DNA of 64,000 nucleotides from Nocardia flavorosea (GTDB lineage Bacteria; Actinomycetota; Actinomycetes; Mycobacteriales; Mycobacteriaceae): NCBI RefSeq assembly GCF_015477805.1, contig NZ_JADLQL010000002.1, forward strand, positions 930,001 through 994,000, in the 5' to 3' direction. Positions 22,052 to 30,801 of this stretch are shown here, piece after piece (position 1 is the first letter of the stretch; each line of letters begins with the position of its first letter). The notes beneath the pieces were generated by a model. The model saw only the letters and a list, made by a program, of their open reading frames with translations, did no database searches and had not been told where the DNA came from. The position numbers were made by a program, and so were the translations under genes.

Positions 22052-24292
22052 TCAGCGGTTCACCACGATCAAGGTGAACGGCCCGATATCGGTGGTGGTG
22101 AAGCGGGGATCGTCGAACAGTGCCGCCGGGAAGGTGACGGTGTAGCGGCGGACGTTGGGGTCGTTCGGGTAGGTGTCCGCGGCCAGCCGCAGGGTGTAGT
22201 CGTCGCCGCTGCGGCGGAACAGGAAAGCGTCGGGGGCGCGCCATGGGGCGGCCGCCATCGCGTCGAGGAGTTCCTGTGGCGTCTCCAGTTCGCTCCACGC
22301 CTCGATGGTCACCGAACGGTCCGCGTAGTCGGCCAGCGGATTCGCGTAATGCGAGGTCATGCCCTGGAAACCGAAGTACGGATAGTAGGCGAGGAAGGTG
22401 GTGTCGCCGGTGAGCAGCACGTTCTCCGACGGTTCGCGGCCGGTCTGCGCCCGCAGGGCGTCGTCGATATGCCGGTAGTGCCGGACGGCGGCCGGGTCGC
22501 GCTGGTCGGCGCGGTGACCGTCACCGTCGGTATCGGTGTAGGCGGTGGTGATCTCGGGAGCCAGCACATGCGGGATGTTCTGGCAGTAGGCCAGCGCGCC
22601 CACGGTCGCGAGCACGATCGCCACCCAGCGGAACCGTGCCGGTTCGTTCAGCGCCTGATACATCGCCCGGGCGCCCTCCACGAACCCGAATGCGCCGGCC
22701 GCCGCCAGCAATACCAGCAGCACCGGCTCCAGTCGAAAGGACAGCAGGGTCGTACCCGCCACCGTGGCCAGCATGGACAGCAGTGCCCACAGGTACACCG
22801 CGACCACGCCGAGCCCCAGCGATTGCGCTCGCCGCGACGAGCTCGCGCGCAGCACCAGCCAGATCACGCCGATCAGGCACAGGCCGCCGAGCAGCGAGAA
22901 CTCCGCCATCGGCAGCGGCAGTTCGGATCCGGCCTCGGGCAGATAGTGGAAGGCGCCGCCGGACTCCAGTTTCGGGTTGTCCAGCATCCGCAGCAGGAAG
23001 GGCACGAACACCGGCAGCCCGACCAGCGCGGTGACCACACCCATCACGACCAGACGCAGCAGCGGCGCACCGATCGCGCGTCCGATCCCCTGGACCGGTT
23101 CGCTCGCCGCCCCGTGCTGCGCCGCGATCCGCCGCGGTGTCCGCGCGGCATAGCGGGCGCGGACTCCGAGCCCCGCCGCGACAACCGCCATGAGCACCAC
23201 GGCGAATACCGCGAACGCGAAGTAGAGGGTGTAGAAGGTGGCCGCGAGGCCGAGAAAGAGCCCGGTACCCAGTACCGCGGCCCAGCCACCCGCCGTCGGT
23301 TCCACCGGTGCCGCGACGGTCCGCCGGGCCGCTCCGGAATCACGGGCAGTGGCTTCACCGGACCCAACAGCCGCCGACGAATTCTCGCCGACGGAACCGG
23401 ACGCGGTCTCGCCGGTGTGCCGATTCGCTCGTTGCGCGGCCGCCGGTCCGGAGATTTCGGCGGCGTCTGCGTCCGCTGTGTCAGCGGCCGGATCGGCAGG
23501 CGAAACGTCCCGCGCCGGTACCTCGGTGCTCCCCGCGTGCACCCGGTTCCCGCGGCCGACCCGGTTGACGAGTTCGGCCGGGCGGTACAGCGCGCCCCAC
23601 GCCATCACGAGCACCGGCGGGATGAGAATGGCGATCACGGCGCCGTAGGCCTCGGGCGCGGCATAGGTGACCGCCACCGCGGTGATCGCGGCGGTCACCC
23701 CCACCGCCCAGTCGGCCCGGATCAGCCGCGACCACAGCACCAGCGAGACCACCGCTGCCACCGCGATCGACCCGATCGCGTACGGCTTGAAAACCTCCCA
23801 GCCGTCCATCCCGAGCAGGTTCGCGACCCGTCCGCCGAGCCAGAACCAACCGGCCGGGTAGAACGGCGGCAGGTCCGCGTAGGTCATATCCCGCAGCGCG
23901 GCGCTGTCGGTGAGCCGGGTGAGGTATTCGGTGCGGAATTCCTGATCCACCGAGACACCGAACAGGTACAGCTTCGTCGCCGCCAGCGGCATCCCCAGGG
24001 TTACCGTGACGAACGCCGAGATCCCGGCCCAGGACAGCAGTTTCGCCCATCGCGGGGCCCGGTGTAGCCGCAGCAGTGCGATCGCTACCGCCAGCAGTAC
24101 CGCGGCACCGACCTGCCCCACGGTAGTCAACGCCCGCAACACATTCGAGGAGTTGAACGCCGGCCAGTTCACCAGCGAGAACGCCAACAGGCCCACCGCG
24201 ACCACCAGCACGGCGACCACCGTGGCGAGGACCGCCTCGCCGATTCCGGCCCCGACCTGACGCACCGATCGCGCGCCACGACTCGTCGTCAT
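22052..24292 (-). CDS. aftA: Galactan 5-O-arabinofuranosyltransferase
   Basis: 746-residue GT-C enzyme that adds the first arabinose residues to galactan, priming arabinan synthesis. Multiple membrane helices and the periplasmic RLTDSAALRDMTYADLPPFY and PAGWFWLGGRVANL segments are typical of AftA. It is about 100 residues longer than mycobacterial AftA because of a Pro/Ala/Ser/Glu-rich insert at about 238-330 between two helices. It reads toward the Emb gene downstream (197-base gap) and lies after the VapBC module. Confidence 0.92.
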   Translation of the reverse strand: MTTSRGARSVRQVGAGIGEAVLATVVAVLVVAVGLLAFSLVNWPAFNSSNVLRALTTVGQVGAAVLLAVAIALLRLHRAPRWAKLLSWAGISAFVTVTLGMPLAATKLYLFGVSVDQEFRTEYLTRLTDSAALRDMTYADLPPFYPAGWFWLGGRVANLLGMDGWEVFKPYAIGSIAVAAVVSLVLWSRLIRADWAVGVTAAITAVAVTYAAPEAYGAVIAILIPPVLVMAWGALYRPAELVNRVGRGNRVHAGSTEVPARDVSPADPAADTADADAAEISGPAAAQRANRHTGETASGSVGENSSAAVGSGEATARDSGAARRTVAAPVEPTAGGWAAVLGTGLFLGLAATFYTLYFAFAVFAVVLMAVVAAGLGVRARYAARTPRRIAAQHGAASEPVQGIGRAIGAPLLRLVVMGVVTALVGLPVFVPFLLRMLDNPKLESGGAFHYLPEAGSELPLPMAEFSLLGGLCLIGVIWLVLRASSSRRAQSLGLGVVAVYLWALLSMLATVAGTTLLSFRLEPVLLVLLAAAGAFGFVEGARAMYQALNEPARFRWVAIVLATVGALAYCQNIPHVLAPEITTAYTDTDGDGHRADQRDPAAVRHYRHIDDALRAQTGREPSENVLLTGDTTFLAYYPYFGFQGMTSHYANPLADYADRSVTIEAWSELETPQELLDAMAAAPWRAPDAFLFRRSGDDYTLRLAADTYPNDPNVRRYTVTFPAALFDDPRFTTTDIGPFTLIVVNR

Positions 24293-24444
24293 CGGCGTAC
24301 TTACCTCCGGCTCCTGCTACACGAAACTGGCCGTCGGTCAGCCTAGTGGAGGATGTGCATGTACCACCGAGCACTGAACCGCACGCCAATTCTTCGATGT
24401 CGGCGCACCCCACACATCGACAGCAGCCGACCCTCCCGCTCGGC

Positions 24445-24873
24445 TCAGAATTCCGGTTCAGAGGGCCCCTCGTGCACATTGACCTGCTGGAGCTCGACCG
24501 ACAAGCGAGAAGCGGTCACGAACTCCGAATCGTCGTGCACGACTACCAGTCCGTGATGGGCTGCCGTGGCGCACACCTGCAGGTCTACCGCGGAAAGGCA
24601 CTGATGCTGCCCGCGTTCGGCGGCTCGGTATTGCAGCGTGGAAATCCACTGACCGGCCGACTTCGGCACCGTGACCTCTGGGTACAACTCAGCGTACATC
24701 CGGCAATAGGTGGAGTACTCCGCCAAGTTACGTGCAGAGCGGAGGAATTCGCCGCGCTGCGGATAACAAGAACGGAAAGCGCCTGCCTCGGCCACCGGCA
24801 GCCACTGCTCGACCATCTTCGGGTCTCGGAGAAATCGCCATATCGCGGACGAATCGACAAGGTATTTCGTCAC
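24445..24873 (-). CDS. vapC: VapC-type PIN-domain toxin ribonuclease
   Basis: 142-residue PIN-domain protein: KYLVDSSAIWRFL with the first catalytic Asp (D7), an acidic GEFLRSAR helix, then SAVDLQVCATA and VVVHDDSEFV carrying the remaining acidic residues. VapC toxins are Mg-dependent ribonucleases that cut specific tRNAs or rRNA and are held inactive by VapB. Its start overlaps the vapB stop by 4 bases, the normal antitoxin-toxin order. It sits inside the arabinan biosynthesis locus. Confidence 0.9.
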   Translation of the reverse strand: MTKYLVDSSAIWRFLRDPKMVEQWLPVAEAGAFRSCYPQRGEFLRSARNLAEYSTYCRMYAELYPEVTVPKSAGQWISTLQYRAAERGQHQCLSAVDLQVCATAAHHGLVVVHDDSEFVTASRLSVELQQVNVHEGPSEPEF

Positions 24874-25091
24874 TGGTACGCACGCTTATCCGCTGCATGC
24901 GCCGCCTCGGCACCCTCGATGTCCCAGTCCTTCGCCAGCTCGAAATAATGTTCGAAAGCGGCGGCACGGGAACGACGCTGGTTGTACTCGCGCAGCGCTT
25001 CCGCGACTGCGGCTGTTTTCGTCTTGTGTCCGCCCAGCCGTTTCGCGGTCTCCAGCTCATTGTCATCGATATCGATGTGGGTTAGGGACAC
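24870..25091 (-). CDS. vapB: VapB-type antitoxin
   Basis: 73-residue antitoxin with a ribbon-helix-helix-like N-terminus (THIDIDDNELETAKRLGG, then KTKTAAVAEALREYNQRR) and a C-terminal tail that would wrap the toxin. Such proteins repress their own operon together with VapC. The GTG start has AGGAGG five bases upstream. A perfect 9-bp inverted repeat lies just before the ribosome site. Confidence 0.9.
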   Translation of the reverse strand: MSLTHIDIDDNELETAKRLGGHKTKTAAVAEALREYNQRRSRAAAFEHYFELAKDWDIEGAEAAHAADKRAYQ

Positions 25092-25101
25092 AACGGCCTC
25101 C

Positions 25102-25140
25102 TGTACATAAACAGCCTGGGTGGAACCTGACTTATGTACA
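25102..25140. promoter_or_regulatory. vapBC operator (inverted repeat)
   Basis: Perfect inverted repeat TGTACATAA ... TTATGTACA with 21 bases between the arms, directly upstream of the vapB ribosome site and overlapping where the promoter must lie. This is the expected binding site of the VapBC repressor complex. AT-rich arms stand out from the GC-rich surroundings. Confidence 0.8.
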
Positions 25141-25176
25141 TTCTAGCGAAGGTCCCCGACCCCACCGAATCGATTA

Positions 25177-28100
25177 TCAGTACACGCGCAGCATGCCCGG
25201 ATCCCACAAGCCGCTGCGGGTGGCGGTGCCGGTCTGCAGTTGAGCGGGGACCGCGTCGTAGTACTGGTCGTAGCGTTCCAGCGTGCCCCAGTCGCGACCC
25301 CAGTCGTGGTTCAGATAGGTCGGGATGGTGGTCGATTTCGCCAGCATCTGCGAGAACCCGAGCGGGCCGCCGAACTCCTGGGCCTGCCAGGTGTCGGTGG
25401 AGCTCACCGCCAGCGGGCGATCGGGCAGGATGCGGAACTTCGGCACCTCGGCGACCCCGTTCTCGTGCCGGAACGGACGCTGGCACGGGAACTGCAGCCC
25501 GACCGCCCAGTCGAGCAGGATCGGCTGCTCGGAACCCAGGTAGTCGTTCGCGCTCTGCAACGTCGGCACCCGCGGCGGGGTGAAGGCCAGCCACTGATCG
25601 CCGATGAGGATCGGATCATTGGCCACAATGCGCACCGCGTCGGCTTCGGGCGCGAGCTCGTCCAGCGGGACCCGCAGGTTGCGCCAGGACGGGGACGGGC
25701 CGATATCGCGCGGCACATAGGTCCCGATATAGCTGACCGAACCGTCCGGCTGCCGTTTCCCGTAATCCACGGTGAGCGACTGGCCGTACTGCATGACGCC
25801 GCTGTCGTCATAGGACAGGATGCGTCCGGCCGCGGTGATCACCAGCAGCGGCTGGTCCGGCGAGCGTTGCGGCAGTTCGTACCAGCTGGAGGTCACCAGC
25901 GCGGGCTGCTGCACACCTTCCTGGTAGCTGCCGAGGACCGGCGTGGTGGCCGGGTCCAGCCCGAACGGCAGGGCCGCGGTGGAGCCGTTCACGCCGAGCG
26001 CGCCCTGGCCACCGCCGGTACCGGCGTTCTGGCCCTCTGCGAACGAGGCGCCCACCGACTGATTGGAGGTGTTGCCGGTGCCCGGTTTCACCTCGACCGC
26101 GTCGGCGGACAGATCGTCGGGGATGCCGTTCGGGTCGAAACCGACCGGGTCCACACCGGCCAGCGGGTCGGCGGGATTGGTGGGCGGATTCGCCGGATCG
26201 ATGATCGGGTTCAACCGGCCGGCGTTGGCATTCACTTCGACCAGCACATCGTTGGCCAGCCCGCAGGATTCACCGGTGAGCGCGTCGATATTGCCGCGCG
26301 CCAGCGAATAGCCCGGGTACTGCGCGTACGCGCCCTTCGCCAGGGAGAGCACCTCGAACAGCACCATCGCCGCGGCCACCAGGGTCAGCGGTATGGCGGC
26401 GAATTTCCGGATCCGCCGGCCGCGCACCGTCCGGGTGGAATCCGGCGGTTTGGCATACCCTTCCCGCAGTACGTGCCAGCCCACCAGCAACAGCGACAGC
26501 CCGAACAGCACCAGCATCACGGTGTTGGACGAGATACCGAACAGCGAGATCCGTTTGTCGAACCACGGGACCCCGTAACTGGAGACGTACCAGTAGCCGT
26601 TGATCCCGGAGAACGCGAGCGCCAAGGTGAACATCAGCCCGGCCAGAAAGATCGCCCGGTTCTTGCGCGCGCGCAACGCCGACGCCGACACCGCGACCGC
26701 CGTCACCGCTGCCAGCGAACCCGCGATACCGGCGTAGGCGCCGAAGTGGTGGGTCCACTTGGTCGGGAGGAACATCATGAAGAAGATCGTTCCGATGACC
26801 ACGCCCATCAACCGCCAGGTCGGGCCGGCGGCGATACCGGGCACCCGGCGGCGGCGCAGCAGCACCAGCATGGTGGTGAACAGGCACAGCAGCATGACCA
26901 GGAACGCGAAGCGGCGCGCCAGCGACCCGTCGACGGTTTCGACGAACAGGTAGTAGTAACGCAGATAGTCCTCGTACCAGGCGAGGTTCGGCCCGGCCAG
27001 CTGCCGGACCCGGTTCGCCTCCCGAATCCCGGCGAAGGTCTGATCGCCGTAGACCACCGTGAGCACCAGGAAGCCGGCCGCCGCCAGCGGAGCCAGCAGT
27101 GCCACGGTGCCGTGTTCGCGATGCCGTTTCACGATGATGCGGGTGATCGGCCGGATACCGGCCAGCAGCGCGGCCACGCACATGAGGCCGGTCGGGGCCG
27201 CGGCCAGCGTGAACGCCGCGACCACTACCGCGACAGCGGCGGGCAGCAGGCGCGCGGTCGCGATGGCCCGTTCGATCGAAACCCAGGTGAGCAGCGCGCC
27301 CAGCGCGACGATCGGCTCCGAACGCAGACCGTTGTCGAACGGCAGCCAGAACGCCAGGAACACCAGGCCGCCGGTCCACAACGGGACACTGCCGAACCAG
27401 GCCCGGGCCCGGGCTCCCCGCAGACCGTTGCCCAGCCGCGGTACCACCTCACGGCTGATCACCATCCAGGACAGGATCCCGCAGGCCAGGGCGGGCAGCC
27501 GGACCCACGGGCTGGCCGTGGAGACCTCGGCGAACAGCTGGATCACGTAGTAGTACCAGCCGAACGGCGCCTCCGGGACCCCGTACCAGCGGAAGTAGTT
27601 CGCCATATAGCCGGCGTCCGGCGCCACCCGGACCATGCTCAGGATGTAACCGTCGTCGGAGGTGTTGGCACCGAGGAAATGCCAGACCAGCAGGGTGCCG
27701 ATCACCCCGCCGTCGGCGATGGTCGGCTCGAGCCAGTTCGCGGGCAGGAACCGCCGGTGCCCGCGGCCGTCGCTGGTGTCCAGCCGGGCCAGTGCCACCA
27801 GCGAGAGCAGGGTGCACAGCACCGCCGCGATCATGGCGGCGAGTTTGATCCAGGTGGGGCTGGAGCTGAACCGGGTGTCGATGGTCGACTCGAGAGACAT
27901 CCCGGCCGGGACGCCACCGGTCATATCGGTGAAGATGCCCACCATCTGCGGACGCAGATCACCGACCAGCTGCCCCGCATTGGGGGCGCCGGTCTCGGTG
28001 ACCAGCCCTTCGAACGCCGCCGTGGTGCGCTCGTTGTCGGAGCTGATGGTGATGGCCGAACAGTTCGCCATCTCCGTCCGGTCGGCGGTGGCCACCACCG

Positions 28101-28494
28101 CATTGCGGTCCACCACATCGACCGATGTATCGGAGACCCGCACGAACAGCGCTTCCAGCGCCGCCCGGTCGCCCTGCGGCGGCGCGGTGGCCAGCAGCAT
28201 GCCGCCCTCGGGCGGCAGCTGGTTCACGGCCGAACACGGAATGGTCGCGGTGAGATCGAGCGGCACCTGCGACATCAGTGGGGCCTGCACATTGGCCAGG
28301 CTGTTGTCCTGCGGCCAGGTCAGCGTCGCCGTGGTCTGGGTGATCGGCAGGAACGGGGTGGCGATCGCGAAGAGCGCACCGAGTACACCGGTGACGATCG
28401 CGACGAGACGCGCGACCCGGAAATCCTTCGGCGTAACCCTCGGCCCCGGTTCCGGTGGCGTCTTCGTCAGTACTGCGGTGGCGACTTCTGGCAC
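25177..28494 (-). CDS. EmbA/B/C-family arabinosyltransferase (copy 1)
   Basis: 1105-residue GT-C arabinosyltransferase of the Emb family, closest to EmbB/EmbC in its ending (RSGLWDPGMLRVY) and catalytic loop NTSDDGYILSMVRV (D280, D281). Domains in order: N-terminal helix, periplasmic jelly-roll-like domain, about 13 membrane helices, and a C-terminal periplasmic domain with INGSTAALPFGLDP and LLDWAVGLQFPCQRP. EmbA-EmbB and EmbC dimers build the branched and linear parts of arabinan; with only two Emb genes here, one may serve both. It is divergent from the cyclophilin gene, with a 190-base shared promoter region. Confidence 0.95.
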   Translation of the reverse strand: MPEVATAVLTKTPPEPGPRVTPKDFRVARLVAIVTGVLGALFAIATPFLPITQTTATLTWPQDNSLANVQAPLMSQVPLDLTATIPCSAVNQLPPEGGMLLATAPPQGDRAALEALFVRVSDTSVDVVDRNAVVATADRTEMANCSAITISSDNERTTAAFEGLVTETGAPNAGQLVGDLRPQMVGIFTDMTGGVPAGMSLESTIDTRFSSSPTWIKLAAMIAAVLCTLLSLVALARLDTSDGRGHRRFLPANWLEPTIADGGVIGTLLVWHFLGANTSDDGYILSMVRVAPDAGYMANYFRWYGVPEAPFGWYYYVIQLFAEVSTASPWVRLPALACGILSWMVISREVVPRLGNGLRGARARAWFGSVPLWTGGLVFLAFWLPFDNGLRSEPIVALGALLTWVSIERAIATARLLPAAVAVVVAAFTLAAAPTGLMCVAALLAGIRPITRIIVKRHREHGTVALLAPLAAAGFLVLTVVYGDQTFAGIREANRVRQLAGPNLAWYEDYLRYYYLFVETVDGSLARRFAFLVMLLCLFTTMLVLLRRRRVPGIAAGPTWRLMGVVIGTIFFMMFLPTKWTHHFGAYAGIAGSLAAVTAVAVSASALRARKNRAIFLAGLMFTLALAFSGINGYWYVSSYGVPWFDKRISLFGISSNTVMLVLFGLSLLLVGWHVLREGYAKPPDSTRTVRGRRIRKFAAIPLTLVAAAMVLFEVLSLAKGAYAQYPGYSLARGNIDALTGESCGLANDVLVEVNANAGRLNPIIDPANPPTNPADPLAGVDPVGFDPNGIPDDLSADAVEVKPGTGNTSNQSVGASFAEGQNAGTGGGQGALGVNGSTAALPFGLDPATTPVLGSYQEGVQQPALVTSSWYELPQRSPDQPLLVITAAGRILSYDDSGVMQYGQSLTVDYGKRQPDGSVSYIGTYVPRDIGPSPSWRNLRVPLDELAPEADAVRIVANDPILIGDQWLAFTPPRVPTLQSANDYLGSEQPILLDWAVGLQFPCQRPFRHENGVAEVPKFRILPDRPLAVSSTDTWQAQEFGGPLGFSQMLAKSTTIPTYLNHDWGRDWGTLERYDQYYDAVPAQLQTGTATRSGLWDPGMLRVY

Positions 28495-28687
28495 GCTGGC
28501 ATGCTACTTGGGCGCGCCGCGCCCGGCCCGCTGATACCCCGGCGCGTACCCGGCCGGAACGAAAACACTCCGGCGGACAGTGCATAAAAAGTAGTGGAAC
28601 GGGGTAAAGAGGGGCGGCCGACACAATCGGCCCGGAAATGACCCCCTTATGCGCGGGGTATAGCGGCGGTAATGGAAAGGTAGGGGC

Positions 28688-29188
28688 ATGACCAAGGTGA
28701 ATCTCGAGACGAACTACGGAACCATCGGCCTCCAGCTGGACGAGGCGAAGGCGCCGGACACCGTCCGTAACTTCGTCGAATACGTCGAGTCCGGACACTA
28801 CAACGGCACGATCTTCCATCGCGTGATCCCGGGCTTCATGGTTCAGGGCGGCGGTTTCGACGGTCAGATGCAGCAGAAATCGACCAAGGCGCCCATCCAG
28901 AACGAGGCCGCGAACGGCCTGAAGAACGATAAGTACACGGTCGCGATGGCGCGCACCAACGACCCGCATTCGGCGACGGCGCAGTTCTTCATCAATGTCG
29001 CCGACAACGATTTCCTCAACCACACCCAGCCGGCGGGCCAGGGCTGGGGTTACGCCGTCTTCGGCGCCGTCACCGACGGCACCGATGTCGTCGACGAAAT
29101 CGCGAAGGTGTCGACCTCGTCGCAGGGTATGCACCAGGATGTGCCGACGGAGAACGTGGTGATCAAATCCGCGTCCATCGTCGGCTGA
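28688..29188 (+). CDS. Cyclophilin-type peptidyl-prolyl isomerase
   Basis: 166-residue PpiB-type cyclophilin without a signal peptide, hence cytosolic; it accelerates proline cis-trans isomerisation in folding proteins. Active-site blocks are [17 protein letters not shown] (catalytic Arg and Phe), [17 protein letters not shown] and [19 protein letters not shown] lies just before the ATG. It is transcribed alone, convergent with accD4; its place beside emb genes looks coincidental. Confidence 0.95.
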   Translation: MTKVNLETNYGTIGLQLDEAKAPDTVRNFVEYVESGHYNGTIFHRVIPGFMVQGGGFDGQMQQKSTKAPIQNEAANGLKNDKYTVAMARTNDPHSATAQFFINVADNDFLNHTQPAGQGWGYAVFGAVTDGTDVVDEIAKVSTSSQGMHQDVPTENVVIKSASIVG

Positions 29189-29205
29189 ACTCGGTTTCGC
29201 GCAAC

Positions 29206-29248
29206 GGTTCGGGTCGCGCCGGCGTAGTCACCCGGCGCGCCCCGGACC
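29206..29248. terminator. Terminator hairpin between ppi and accD4
   Basis: A 17-bp GC-rich stem with one wobble and one mismatch and a 9-base loop between two convergent genes whose stops are 68 bases apart. It probably ends both transcripts. Confidence 0.7.
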
Positions 29249-29256
29249 GTAGCCCG

Positions 29257-30801
29257 TCACAGCGGCAGCAGATGGTGTTTGCGCGGGTTGCGGATCACCG
29301 TCTTGTCGCGCAGTAGTTGTAGCGCACGGCGCAGTTCCAGCCGGGTCTGCGCCGGCTCGATCACCGCGTCGATGAAACCGCGTTCGGCCGCCACCCACGG
29401 CGTGGCCACGGTGGCGTTGTAGAAATCGACCAACTGCTGGCGGACGGCCGCCTTCTGGTCCTCCGGCGCGGCGGCGATCTGGCTCGCGCCGATCAGGCTC
29501 ACCGCGCTCTCCGCGCCCATCACCGCGATACGAGCGGTGGGCCAGGCGAGATTCACATCGGCACCGCACTGTTTGGACCCCATCACGGCGTACCCACCGC
29601 CGTAGGCTTTACGGATCACCACGGTCACCTTGGGCACGGTGGCCTCCACGAACGCGAACAGGAACCGGCCACCGCGTTTGATGACGCCGATCTTCTCCTG
29701 TTCCACCCCCGGCATGAATCCGGGAGTATCGACCACGAGTACCAGCGGAAGCTCATAGGCATCGCACAACCGGATGAAGTGCGAGGCCTTGTCCGAGGCA
29801 CGGGCGTCGAGGGCCCCCGCATACACCATCGGCTGGTTGGCGACCACGCCCACGCTGCGACCGTCCACCCGGGCGAAACCGGTGATGATGTTCTTCCCGG
29901 CTTCCGCACCGTATTCGTGGAAGGCGCCGTCGTCGAAGATGCGCAGCAGGATGTCGTGCATGTCGTAGCCGGCGTTGTCGGAGTCCGGGACGATCGAGTT
30001 CAGTTCCCGGTCGCTGTCGGTGACCTCGGGTTCCAGCCCCGGATTGACGACCGGCGGGAGCTCCTGGCAGCTGGTGGGCATATACGACAGGTATTCGCGC
30101 ACCCAGGCGAACGCCTCGGTCTCGTCCTTGGCGATGTGGTGGATATTGCCGTACTGGGCCTGCGCATGCGCGCCGCCCAGTTCCTCCAGGCTCACATCCT
30201 CACCGGTGACCTCCCGGATCACCTTGGGACCGGTGACGAACATATGCGCGGATTCCACCGCCACCACGACATCGGTGTTGATCGGCGAATACACCGCACC
30301 GCCGGCACAGTTGCCGAGAATCATCGAAATCGTGGGCACCATCCCCGACAGCGGTTCCTGCCGGGTGCTCAACTCGGCGTACCAGGCCAGTGAGGACACG
30401 GCCTCCTGAACCCGGGCGCCACCGGAATCGTTGATCCCGATCATCGGGCAGCCGACCTTGGCGGCGTACTCCATGATCGCCGCGACCTTACGGCCGAACA
30501 TCTCCCCCACCGACCCGCCGTAGACGGTCTGATCGTGTGAGAACACCGCCACCGGGCGGCCGTCGACCAGCCCGTGCCCGGTCACCACACCGTCCCCGTA
30601 CAGCGCGGCCGGGTCGCCGGGCCGGCGCACCAGCGCACCGATCTCGGTGAAACTACCCGGGTCGAGCAGCATATTGATCCGGTCGCGAGCGCTCGGAATC
30701 CCCTTCCGCGCCCGCTTCGCCACGCCCGCTCCGCCCGCCGGTTCCTGGGCGAGCTCCAAACGCTTCCGCAGGTCGGCGAGTTTTTCGGCGGTAGTGCTCA
30801 C
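29257..30801 (-). CDS. accD4: Acyl-CoA carboxylase beta subunit
   Basis: 514-residue carboxyltransferase subunit that carboxylates long-chain acyl-CoA to supply the alpha-branch extender unit for Pks13. Carboxyltransferase signatures include [38 protein letters not shown] and the second oxyanion hole [10 protein letters not shown]. It needs a biotinylated alpha subunit (AccA3) encoded elsewhere. The GTG start overlaps the pks13 stop by 4 bases, as in the mycobacterial operon fadD32-pks13-accD4. Confidence 0.95.
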   Translation of the reverse strand: MSTTAEKLADLRKRLELAQEPAGGAGVAKRARKGIPSARDRINMLLDPGSFTEIGALVRRPGDPAALYGDGVVTGHGLVDGRPVAVFSHDQTVYGGSVGEMFGRKVAAIMEYAAKVGCPMIGINDSGGARVQEAVSSLAWYAELSTRQEPLSGMVPTISMILGNCAGGAVYSPINTDVVVAVESAHMFVTGPKVIREVTGEDVSLEELGGAHAQAQYGNIHHIAKDETEAFAWVREYLSYMPTSCQELPPVVNPGLEPEVTDSDRELNSIVPDSDNAGYDMHDILLRIFDDGAFHEYGAEAGKNIITGFARVDGRSVGVVANQPMVYAGALDARASDKASHFIRLCDAYELPLVLVVDTPGFMPGVEQEKIGVIKRGGRFLFAFVEATVPKVTVVIRKAYGGGYAVMGSKQCGADVNLAWPTARIAVMGAESAVSLIGASQIAAAPEDQKAAVRQQLVDFYNATVATPWVAAERGFIDAVIEPAQTRLELRRALQLLRDKTVIRNPRKHHLLPL

